From Monoglobus sp964442605 (lineage in GTDB: Bacteria > Bacillota > Clostridia > Monoglobales > Monoglobaceae): DNA of 11,514 nt. Of the stretch, positions 1 to 5,812 are shown one piece after another. Where the stretch lies: NCBI GenBank assembly GCA_964442605.1, contig CAYTZR010000053.1, positions 1 through 11,514 of the forward strand. The letters run 5' to 3'. The first letter of the stretch is position 1. The number at the start of each line of letters is the position of its first letter. The position numbers and the translations under genes were made by a program. The notes under the pieces are model-generated. The model was not told the DNA's origin and made no database searches. It was given only the letters and a program-made list of their open reading frames with translations.

Positions 1-935
1 CCCTCGACAGTATACGGAGACGTTAATGTGCCGTAGCCCGATTCAAAGATGACAGATGACAGATTTAAATAAAAAGCGGGACGCACGCCGTAGTCTCCAT
101 ATGAAACATAATAGTTGTAAACAGAACCCGACGAGTAAACGTAGCGGACAGAATTGTAGTAGATGCTGTAGGCACGAGGCGAGCGGAGCCAGTAATACCA
201 TTTTTTGCCGACTGCAAGACTTGAGCTTGTATACTCAGAATTGGCGACGCACTGCTCGGTAGGCTCTCCTATGTAGTAATCCTCGCCTAAAACACCCGAG
301 TTGTTATATACGGCGTTTACCTGCTTTACATCGAGCAAAAAGAATTTATCCGTTATATTTTCCGCGTAACAGCTATCGTAGTTTTGCACCACGTCTGCTA
401 TGTCATAATCATAATAAAGATACGTTGTCGCTCCGGTCGTGTCAAGCTCTTTATCATACGTTGATAATATTGATTTCTGCGTTACTTCCTTGACCGCGTT
501 CAGCTCGCCGGTTGTGAAATTGGTCATAAAGCCGGCTTCTTGGTCATATGCGTTATAATATACCTCGCTTTCAATGGGAGGATTGCCGCAGAGCCACTCC
601 ACGTTCCCCGCACCCGCGTTTGAGTTGAGCCATGAGCGCATATTCGAGTCAGCCCAATAGTTGGATTCGTATGAACCTCTTCGACTATGAGAACCCGTAG
701 TACTATTCGCGCTTGTTTCCGCGTCGTAGGGCTTTAGGCAGATGATTTTGTCAGCAAGCATTAGCGGGCCGTTTTCGTCTATGTCCACGCACCGCCACAG
801 TATCGGCTCGCCGTAGTACGTCCCCATTTGTACATAGTCGCCGATGTCGATGCTCGCCGCCTGCGCCGTCATCGCCGGCACAAACGCGCAAAGCATTGAC
901 AGTACCAAAACCAAACTTAAAATCCTTTTTCGCAT
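1..935 (-). CDS. Secreted DUF6273-type protein, 3' end cut by the window edge
   Basis: The frame stays open from an ATG at 935 to the left edge, giving 311 codons with no stop, so the C-terminus is missing. The start is supported by a strong GGAGGGG eight bases upstream. Residues 1-27 form a signal peptide: a basic MRKR start, a hydrophobic stretch rich in L, V and M, then a small-residue AQAA end, so the protein is probably exported. The mature part matches the DUF6273 pattern from memory: a G(S/T)Y strand followed by PILWR near 45, a LADKI strand, YW..S..RSWLN near 93-104, YYWLRSP near 247-253 and GVRPAFYLNL near 283-292. Between the last two motifs the chain is very rich in Tyr, Ser and Asn. 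The domain's role is not well known; it is thought to have a C-type-lectin-like fold and to sit on cell surfaces. A second in-frame ATG at 968 exists but lacks a comparable ribosome binding site. A structured leader precedes the gene. Confidence 0.8.
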   Translation of the reverse strand, partial: MRKRILSLVLVLSMLCAFVPAMTAQAASIDIGDYVQMGTYYGEPILWRCVDIDENGPLMLADKIICLKPYDAETSANSTTGSHSRRGSYESNYWADSNMRSWLNSNAGAGNVEWLCGNPPIESEVYYNAYDQEAGFMTNFTTGELNAVKEVTQKSILSTYDKELDTTGATTYLYYDYDIADVVQNYDSCYAENITDKFFLLDVKQVNAVYNNSGVLGEDYYIGEPTEQCVANSEYTSSSLAVGKKWYYWLRSPRAYSIYYNSVRYVYSSGSVYNYYVSYGDYGVRPAFYLNLSSVIFESGYGTLTSPYTVE

Positions 936-959
936 AACTCTTACCCCTCCGTAATTAAT

Positions 960-1122
960 TTTTCGCATAAAAAATGCGCGGCCGCGTTATACAGCCGCGC
1001 ACTAAAAAAACGCGGCTATGTTTTGATGTTGCTACACATTTCACACATTGCATAAGGTATGACAAACAAAGCTTACGCGTCTTTTTACAACTCGTAAACC
1101 TTATGCAATTCATTGTGTAGCA
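960..1122 (-). ncRNA. Candidate structured leader RNA (or small RNA) upstream of the DUF6273 gene
   Basis: The predicted transcript start near 1121 falls exactly at the outer edge of a long imperfect inverted repeat. On the minus strand the outer arms are TGCTACACA (1122-1114) and TGTGTAGCA (1038-1030), 9 bp. The inner arms are ATTGCATAAGGT (1109-1098) and ACCTTATGCAAT (1058-1047), a perfect 12 bp. An asymmetric internal loop separates them, and a 39-nt apical loop contains a possible TTACG/CGTAA helix. A GC-rich hairpin with a T-run follows at 969-1000, just before the protein gene. It could be a regulatory leader that ends in an attenuator, or a free RNA of about 160 nt. I recognise no known riboswitch or 6S/SRP consensus in it. 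Confidence 0.5.
969..1000 (-). terminator. Terminator-like hairpin in front of the DUF6273 gene
   Basis: On the minus strand GCGCGGC (1000-994) pairs with GCCGCGC (982-976) across an 11-nt loop, followed by A and six Ts (974-969). This is the form of a Rho-independent terminator. It lies only 34 bases before the start codon, which suggests attenuation or the end of a separate small RNA. The upstream arm can also pair with AGCCGCG at 1017-1011, which would prevent the hairpin. Confidence 0.5.
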
Positions 1123-1127
1123 TATAT

Positions 1128-1156
1128 ATAATATCATAAAATATATGAATTGGCAA
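1128..1156 (-). promoter_or_regulatory. Promoter of the leader RNA / DUF6273 gene
   Basis: On the minus strand TTGCCA (1156-1151) and TATTAT (1133-1128) are separated by 17 bases. A TGA just before the -10 gives an extended -10 (TGn). Transcription should start near 1121, at the foot of the large inverted repeat. Confidence 0.6.
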
Positions 1157-1165
1157 GCGATTTGC

Positions 1166-1195
1166 AAAAATTTTTTCAAAATTTTTTCAAAAATT
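1166..1195 (-). promoter_or_regulatory. Phased A-tracts, probable UP element or bend
   Basis: The 11-base unit AAAATTTTTTC is repeated twice, with a partial third copy, starting 10 bases upstream of the -35 box at 1151-1156. A-tracts spaced by one helical turn bend DNA and can serve as UP elements for RNA polymerase. The role is inferred from position. Confidence 0.45.
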
Positions 1196-1239
1196 CGCGA
1201 GTAATTCAAAAATGAAAACGCTTTACGGGCGCAACGGCG

Positions 1240-1281
1240 GTAATGTATTCGTACAGTAGAAAGAAAAGTGTAATGTATTCG
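1240..1281. repeat. Pair of 12-base direct repeats 30 bases apart
   Basis: GTAATGTATTCG occurs at 1240-1251 and again at 1270-1281, so the copies are offset by exactly 30 bases, close to three helical turns. They lie in the gene-free stretch between the tRNA terminator and the promoter at 1128-1156, about 85-125 bases upstream of its -35. Possible operator half-sites, but nothing identifies a regulator. Confidence 0.4.
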
Positions 1282-1363
1282 CCATTTAACAGCTTTGAAT
1301 ATATAAAAATTTGAATATACAAGAATAAAAAAGAAAAAATCGAAAAAGAATAAAGTTCTAAAC

Positions 1364-1402
1364 GCAACAAAAAAAGGCTTGGTTTCAAGCCTTTTTTGTT
1401 GC
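1364..1402 (-). terminator. Strong intrinsic terminator after tRNA-Asn, near-symmetric
   Basis: GGCTTG (1376-1381) pairs with CAAGCC (1386-1391) around a 4-base loop. Seven As on one side and six Ts on the other extend the stem further, flanked by GCAAC and GTTGC. Because A-runs and T-runs flank both arms it could stop transcription in either direction. It lies 19 bases after the tRNA 3' end and closes the tRNA transcript and any read-through from the methyltransferase gene. Confidence 0.85.
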
Positions 1403-1419
1403 ATCGGGTTTGTCCCGAT
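1403..1419 (-). other. Small hairpin in the tRNA trailer
   Basis: ATCGGG (1403-1408) and CCCGAT (1414-1419) form a 6-bp hairpin with a 5-base loop. It is packed directly between the tRNA 3' end and the terminator stem, with no T-run of its own. It may separate the tRNA fold from the terminator fold or affect 3' processing (inference). Confidence 0.5.
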
Positions 1420-1421
1420 TA

Positions 1422-1497
1422 TGGCTCCTCCAGTTGGACTCGAACCAACGACCCTTCGGTTAACAGCCGAATGCTCTACCAACTGAGCTATAGAGGA
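1422..1497 (-). tRNA. tRNA-Asn (anticodon GTT)
   Basis: The minus strand gives a complete 76-nt cloverleaf. The acceptor is TCCTCTA paired with TGGAGGA, with one G-T pair. The D-arm contains AGCTCAGTTGGTAGAGC. The anticodon stem is TTCGG/CCGAA with loop CTGTTAA, placing GTT at tRNA positions 34-36 (plus 1464-1462). The T-arm is GTTGG-TTCGAGT-CCAAC. G is the discriminator base and the CCA end is encoded (1424-1422). G73 and the general sequence agree with known bacterial tRNA-Asn. It reads Asn codons AAC and AAT. It has its own consensus promoter upstream and a strong terminator downstream. Confidence 0.97.
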
Positions 1498-1517
1498 ATA
1501 TATAAGCGAGCCTCTCA

Positions 1518-1543
1518 ACTCACCACGACTCACCACGACTCAC
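1518..1543. repeat. Short tandem repeat in the tRNA-Asn 5' leader
   Basis: The 10-base unit ACTCACCACG occurs twice in tandem and is followed by a partial third copy, ACTCAC. The predicted tRNA transcript start (near 1544) falls at the edge of this array, so the repeat would form the first half of the pre-tRNA leader. No function is evident. Confidence 0.7.
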
Positions 1544-1550
1544 AGATGAT

Positions 1551-1579
1551 ATTATACTATGGTTTTGGGCATTTGTCAA
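1551..1579 (-). promoter_or_regulatory. Consensus promoter of tRNA-Asn
   Basis: On the minus strand TTGACA (1579-1574) and TATAAT (1556-1551) are separated by exactly 17 bases, a perfect sigma-A-type match. It starts 23 bases past the stop of the methyltransferase gene. Transcription should begin near 1544, about 46 bases before the mature tRNA. Confidence 0.9.
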
Positions 1580-1602
1580 TAGCTAATTTTCAAAAAATTT
1601 AA

Positions 1603-2337
1603 TTATTTTTCCAGTACAAAAAATATACGTTCTGTCTTTTCGGACGGAGTATTGAAGGTCAGATCCGAATACACGGAAATTTTTCCAAAGCCGCATACGG
1701 CGGCAGCCTCCTTCAGTTCATCAATCGAATACAAAAATTCCTCCTGATATTCCGAATAGCGAATATATTTTTTGTCGGCGTCCCTGATAAAAAAGTTGAG
1801 ATCAAAGCTTGTAACCCCGTCCTGCGGGAAATAGCCGCATTCCCAGACACAGTATGCGTCATCGTCCTCATACACAAAGGTATTGTTTCCCAAAATATTG
1901 CTTAGCTTATACTCGGAGTTAATATCAAAAATGAAGATGCCGTTCGGTTTCAGAGTATCATACACACGGCTGAAGACACATTTTATCTCATCGAGCGATG
2001 TTAAGTAATTGATGCAGTCCAAGGACGAAATCACACAGTCAACCCGCTCCGGCACAGCAAGCTCCGTCATGCTTTGATTTAAAAAAAGAATATCAGCCCC
2101 GTTTTCGATAGCCTTATTTTGAGCGATAGCAAGCATATCCGAGGAAATATCAATTCCCGTAACGCTGTAGCCCTCACGAGCAAGCAACACAGCCACCGAA
2201 CCGGTGCCGCAGCCCAAATCGATAATCGAGCGCGGCTTACGGTTCAGCTTGTCAAAAACAGCCTTATAAAAGTCAATAAACGAGCTATAATCTATTTCCT
2301 GAAATCTGTCGTATATTTTCGCAAAATCATCATACAT
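1603..2337 (-). CDS. Class I SAM-dependent methyltransferase, substrate unknown
   Basis: This 244-residue protein has the Rossmann-fold methyltransferase signature. Motif I is DLGCGTGSVAVLLA (residues 40-53), the acidic end of strand 2 is VTGIDIS (59-65), and a post-loop LKPNGIFIFDIN (129-140) corresponds to the strand 4/5 region. An N-terminal YDDFAKIYDRF motif resembles the start of YqeM-like small methyltransferases. It probably uses S-adenosylmethionine in the cytoplasm; the acceptor cannot be read from the sequence. It lies 17 bases after the helicase gene and is probably the last protein gene of the iscS operon. The ribosome binding site is weak (AGCGGGA), so translation may depend on coupling. 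No hairpin terminator follows before the tRNA promoter. The family is certain, the role is not. Confidence 0.88.
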   Translation of the reverse strand: MYDDFAKIYDRFQEIDYSSFIDFYKAVFDKLNRKPRSIIDLGCGTGSVAVLLAREGYSVTGIDISSDMLAIAQNKAIENGADILFLNQSMTELAVPERVDCVISSLDCINYLTSLDEIKCVFSRVYDTLKPNGIFIFDINSEYKLSNILGNNTFVYEDDDAYCVWECGYFPQDGVTSFDLNFFIRDADKKYIRYSEYQEEFLYSIDELKEAAAVCGFGKISVYSDLTFNTPSEKTERIFFVLEK

Positions 2338-2354
2338 ATCGTGTCCCGCTTTTC

Positions 2355-4730
2355 TTAATCGATTTTCTCAAAATTTGCGTAAGCCGCCATCATATTTTTC
2401 CGCCCCGCGTCTTCAAAGTCAACAACCACAAAACAGTCCTTTCCCATTTCCTGCGCCGAAACAATTGTTCCGATACCGAACTTTCTGTGCTTTACCCTAT
2501 CGCCGACGCTGTAAGTAATTCCGTCAGACTCGGCATTTAAACGGCTTTTTTCTTTTTTCTTGAGCAAGTCGCTGTCGCCGAAGCCTCCTCTTACGAACCT
2601 GCGCTCGGAAGTAGACGCTTTTGAATATGCGTATGATGAAGTGTCCTCGGTTTTTTCAATCAAACGCTCGGGTATCTCCTCTAAAAATCTTGAAGGCATA
2701 TTAAATTTTGTCTGACCGAACAAGGTTCTCCGTCTTGCCGCAGACAAAAACAACCGCTCCTTTGCCCTTGTTATACCGACATAGCAAAGTCTGCGTTCCT
2801 CCTCCAGTTCCTCCTCTACGCCGAACGAACGCGCACTCGGGAACAGACTCTCCTCCATTCCCACAAGAAAAACATTCGGAAATTCCAAGCCTTTGGCGCT
2901 GTGCAGAGTCATCAAAGTGACAGCCTCCTGTGCCTCGTCATAATTATCGATATCCGACACCAATGAAATATTTTCCAGAAGCTGCTCCAATGTTATATCT
3001 TCATCCTCCCGCACTGCCTCCTGAACCATTGAAATAAACTCGTTAAGGTTTTCAAGTCTTGTCTGATTTTCCACTGTCTTTTCTTTATTGAGCGCTTCAA
3101 TCATTCCCGAAGCCTTCATTACCGTTTTTACAAACAGCTCAAGTCCCATTCCTTCCGCAAGCTCGTTTTTTAACCCGTTAATCAGCTCGGCAAATTTTTT
3201 CAGCTTGCCCGCGGCAGAGGAATTAAACTCGGGGAACTCATCGGCTCTTTCGCAGACTTCAAACATACTTATGTTTTCCACCGCTGAAATCGCGCTCAGC
3301 TTATCAACGCTTGTATTGCCTATTCCGCGCTTTGGCTCGTTTATAACACGTCTCAGCGCCACATCATCGTTTGAATTGACAACAAGCCTTAAATACGAAC
3401 CTATATCCTTTATCTCCTTCCTGTCATAGAACCTTAATCCGCCCAGAACCTTATAGGGTATAGCGTTGCGCAGCAGCGTATCCTCTATAATACGAGACTG
3501 CGCGTTTACTCTGTAAAGAATAACTATATCGTTAAAATTGGTATTCAGCCTGTATATATTATCGACTACTGACTGTGCCTCGCTGTGTTCGTTGTCGGCA
3601 ATATATAAGCTTATCTTTTCACCTTTGCCGTTTGAAGTCCACAGCTCCTTGCCCTTTCTGTCGTTATTGTGTCTTATAACACTGTTGGCTGCGTCAAGGA
3701 TATACTGTGTGGAACGGTAGTTTTCTTCAAGCTTTATTACCTTGCAATTTGGAAATTCCTCCTCAAATCCCAGAATATTCTGTATGTCCGCTCCTCTGAA
3801 CTTATATATGCTCTGGTCATCGTCTCCGACGACACAAAGATTTTTATGCTTTGCGGCAAGCAGACTTACAAGCTTATACTGAGCATGATTTGTGTCCTGA
3901 TATTCATCCACCAGTATGTATTTAAACCTGTTCCGATATTTCTCCAGAATCTCCGGAAACTCTTGAAACAGACGAACCGTCAGCATAATCAAATCGTCAA
4001 AATCAAGAGCGTTGTTGCTAATTAGCTTAGTTTGGTAAAGCTTATAAAGATCGCCAACCGTCTTTAAATAAAAGTCGCTCCGCACCTCGCCTAAGTATTC
4101 GTTAGCTCCGATGAGCTTGTCCTTCGCGCCGCTTATCAGGCTCAGTACCTTTCGGGGCGGATATTTTTTATCATCTATGTTAAGCTCCTTCAGGCAGTCC
4201 TTCATAACTGTCAGCTGATCCGCCGTGTCATAGATAACAAAGCTTCTTTCATAACCGATTTTATCAATGTCGCGCCTTAAAATACGTACACACATCGAGT
4301 GGAACGTACCTGCGCACACATCATTTCCGATTTCACCAAGATACGCGGAAAGTCTCGACTTTAACTCTCCCGCCGCCTTATTGGTAAAGGTAATAGCGAG
4401 AATATTATACGGTCTGACGGGATTTTCGGAAAGACACTCTTCAAGCTCGGGACTCAGCTCATCAAGCTCTCCGTCGCGGTACCACTCAAGAAATTCAAGC
4501 TCCTGCTCCGAAAAATCACGCGGTATATTACTGCTGCCATAGGCGCTTCCGTATTTTATCAGATGAGCTATTTTATGTATAATGACAGTCGTCTTGCCGC
4601 TGCCTGCCCCCGCCAGCACCAAAATAGGACCGTCAGTTGTAAATACTGCCTGCTTCTGACGGTCGTTTAAATTCTTATAATCATTTTCAATTATACCCTG
4701 CCTTAAACTTAAAAAGTCGATTGTAATCAC
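2355..4730 (-). CDS. pcrA: ATP-dependent DNA helicase, PcrA/UvrD family
   Basis: A superfamily 1A 3'-5' helicase of 791 residues, acting in repair, plasmid or phage replication and removal of stalled RNA polymerase in this family. All motifs are visible: Walker A GAGSGKTT (41-48), Ia AITFTNKAA (112-120), Ib GTFHSMCVRILR (141-152), II VDEYQDTN (274-281), III GDDDQSIYKFRGA (302-314), IV LEENYRST (334-341), V TLHSAKGLEFPNVF (608-621) and VI RRLCYVGITRAKERL (646-660). Residues about 738-791 (VGDRVKHRKFGIGTIVSA) form the Tudor-like C-terminal domain that binds RNA polymerase in PcrA. Residues about 60-108 are an acidic insertion between motifs I and Ia compared with Bacillus PcrA. The start is uncertain: the first plausible codon is GTG at 4730, two bases after the mnmA stop and touching an AGGA. 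A GGAGG inside the mnmA end is 15 bases away. Reinitiation after mnmA is likely. Confidence 0.95.
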   Translation of the reverse strand: MITIDFLSLRQGIIENDYKNLNDRQKQAVFTTDGPILVLAGAGSGKTTVIIHKIAHLIKYGSAYGSSNIPRDFSEQELEFLEWYRDGELDELSPELEECLSENPVRPYNILAITFTNKAAGELKSRLSAYLGEIGNDVCAGTFHSMCVRILRRDIDKIGYERSFVIYDTADQLTVMKDCLKELNIDDKKYPPRKVLSLISGAKDKLIGANEYLGEVRSDFYLKTVGDLYKLYQTKLISNNALDFDDLIMLTVRLFQEFPEILEKYRNRFKYILVDEYQDTNHAQYKLVSLLAAKHKNLCVVGDDDQSIYKFRGADIQNILGFEEEFPNCKVIKLEENYRSTQYILDAANSVIRHNNDRKGKELWTSNGKGEKISLYIADNEHSEAQSVVDNIYRLNTNFNDIVILYRVNAQSRIIEDTLLRNAIPYKVLGGLRFYDRKEIKDIGSYLRLVVNSNDDVALRRVINEPKRGIGNTSVDKLSAISAVENISMFEVCERADEFPEFNSSAAGKLKKFAELINGLKNELAEGMGLELFVKTVMKASGMIEALNKEKTVENQTRLENLNEFISMVQEAVREDEDITLEQLLENISLVSDIDNYDEAQEAVTLMTLHSAKGLEFPNVFLVGMEESLFPSARSFGVEEELEEERRLCYVGITRAKERLFLSAARRRTLFGQTKFNMPSRFLEEIPERLIEKTEDTSSYAYSKASTSERRFVRGGFGDSDLLKKKEKSRLNAESDGITYSVGDRVKHRKFGIGTIVSAQEMGKDCFVVVDFEDAGRKNMMAAYANFEKID

Positions 4731-4732
4731 TC

Positions 4733-5812
4733 CTATTTTATAGTACCTCCGCCAATCACAGCATCACCGGCGCTATCGTAAAATACAACAGCCTGTCCCG
4801 GCGTAACCGCTCTCTGAGGCGTATCGAATATCACCTCTGCACAGCCGTTTTCAGCGGGGCTGACTGTACACTCCGCCGGAGCCGAGCCGTAACGCACCTT
4901 TCCAAGCGCCCTGAACGGCTTGTTAAAATCATCAAACGTTATAAAGTTGAGGTCATCCGCGATCAGTCTGCTTGAGAACTCCGCGCCCTTTTCGCCCAGA
5001 GTAATCTCATTTGTCACGGGATTAATTCCGGTCACAAACATTGGTTTTCCGAAAGCGATACCCATTCCCTTTCGCTGACCGATTGTGTAATTAATAATCC
5101 CTTTGTGTCTGCCCAAAACATTGCCGTCTTTATCAACAAAATTTCCGGGCTCGGATTTTATTCCCGTGCGCCTCTCGATAAATGAAACATAATCATTGTC
5201 CGGCACAAAACAAATCTCTTGACTGTCCGGCTTTGACGCGGTCGGAAGCTCCAGCTTTTCCGCGAGCTCACGCACCTGTTCCTTTCCGGAGAGCTTGCCC
5301 AAAGGCATACGAATAGCCGTAAGCTGCTTCTGAGTTAGTGAGTAAAGAGCGTAGGTCTGATCCTTTGAGACAGCGTATGAACGCTTTAGCAAATACCTTC
5401 CGTTTTCATATTCTACCCTGGCATAGTGACCCGTAGCTATCAAATTCGCGCCGAGCAAATTAGCCTTCTTAAGCATTGCGTCAAACTTTAAAAACTTATT
5501 GCAGGCAATACACGGATTGGGAGTTCTGGCGTTCTGATACTCATCAACAAAATAGTTGATAACATAATCCTCAAACTCCTTACGAAAATCCAAAACATGG
5601 TAATCAATCCCCAGCTTATACGCAACGCGTCTCGCGTCCTCAACCGCGGACAGGGAACAGCAGGTACCGTCCCGAAAGACGCCGCCAACTGTTTCACCAT
5701 CCCAAAGGCGCATAGTAAGCCCTATAACCTCATAGCCCTGTTCCTTTAAGAGGGCGGCGGCGACACTGCTGTCAACGCCGCCCGACATTCCGATTACTAT
5801 TTTTTCAGGCAT
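4733..5812 (-). CDS. mnmA: tRNA-specific 2-thiouridylase MnmA
   Basis: MnmA thiolates U34 of tRNA Lys, Glu and Gln, giving s2U34, using ATP and persulfide sulfur. I place the start at the ATG at 5812 (MPEKIVIGMSGG), giving 359 residues, the usual family length. It has GAGGG five bases upstream, whereas a longer reading from 5839 would only add residues inside the scaffold gene. The PP-loop SGGVDSS is at residues 10-16. The catalytic cysteines are in NPCIACNK (Cys101) and SQEICFVPDN (Cys201), matching Cys102 and Cys199 of the E. coli enzyme. GHYAR (128-132) and SKDQTYALYSL (149-159) are family motifs. The start overlaps the iscU end by 8 bases, implying translational coupling. With iscS next door, direct sulfur hand-over from the desulfurase without Tus proteins is likely, as in the B. 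subtilis YrvO-MnmA pair. Confidence 0.97.
   Translation of the reverse strand: MPEKIVIGMSGGVDSSVAAALLKEQGYEVIGLTMRLWDGETVGGVFRDGTCCSLSAVEDARRVAYKLGIDYHVLDFRKEFEDYVINYFVDEYQNARTPNPCIACNKFLKFDAMLKKANLLGANLIATGHYARVEYENGRYLLKRSYAVSKDQTYALYSLTQKQLTAIRMPLGKLSGKEQVRELAEKLELPTASKPDSQEICFVPDNDYVSFIERRTGIKSEPGNFVDKDGNVLGRHKGIINYTIGQRKGMGIAFGKPMFVTGINPVTNEITLGEKGAEFSSRLIADDLNFITFDDFNKPFRALGKVRYGSAPAECTVSPAENGCAEVIFDTPQRAVTPGQAVVFYDSAGDAVIGGGTIK

Noticed and set aside
56..262. A 68-codon plus-strand open frame at the left end
   Set aside because: The opposite strand encodes the continuous DUF6273 protein with signal peptide and family motifs. The plus-strand product resembles nothing.
955..1536. A 193-codon minus-strand open frame across the tRNA and leader
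   Set aside because: It runs through the tRNA-Asn gene, its terminator and two promoters. The product is a low-complexity F/Y/K/I-rich string, with no ribosome binding site.
1518..1543. CRISPR-like repeat
   Set aside because: The unit is only 10 bases in direct tandem with no spacers and no cas gene nearby.
1580..1602. AATTTT/AAAATT stem after the methyltransferase as a terminator
   Set aside because: It is all A-T with a 3-base loop and too weak to stop transcription. The strong terminator lies beyond the tRNA.
3088..4542. Several plus-strand open frames of 60-118 codons opposite pcrA
   Set aside because: They are antisense shadows of a gene whose minus-strand frame carries every helicase motif. 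Their products have no recognisable domain.
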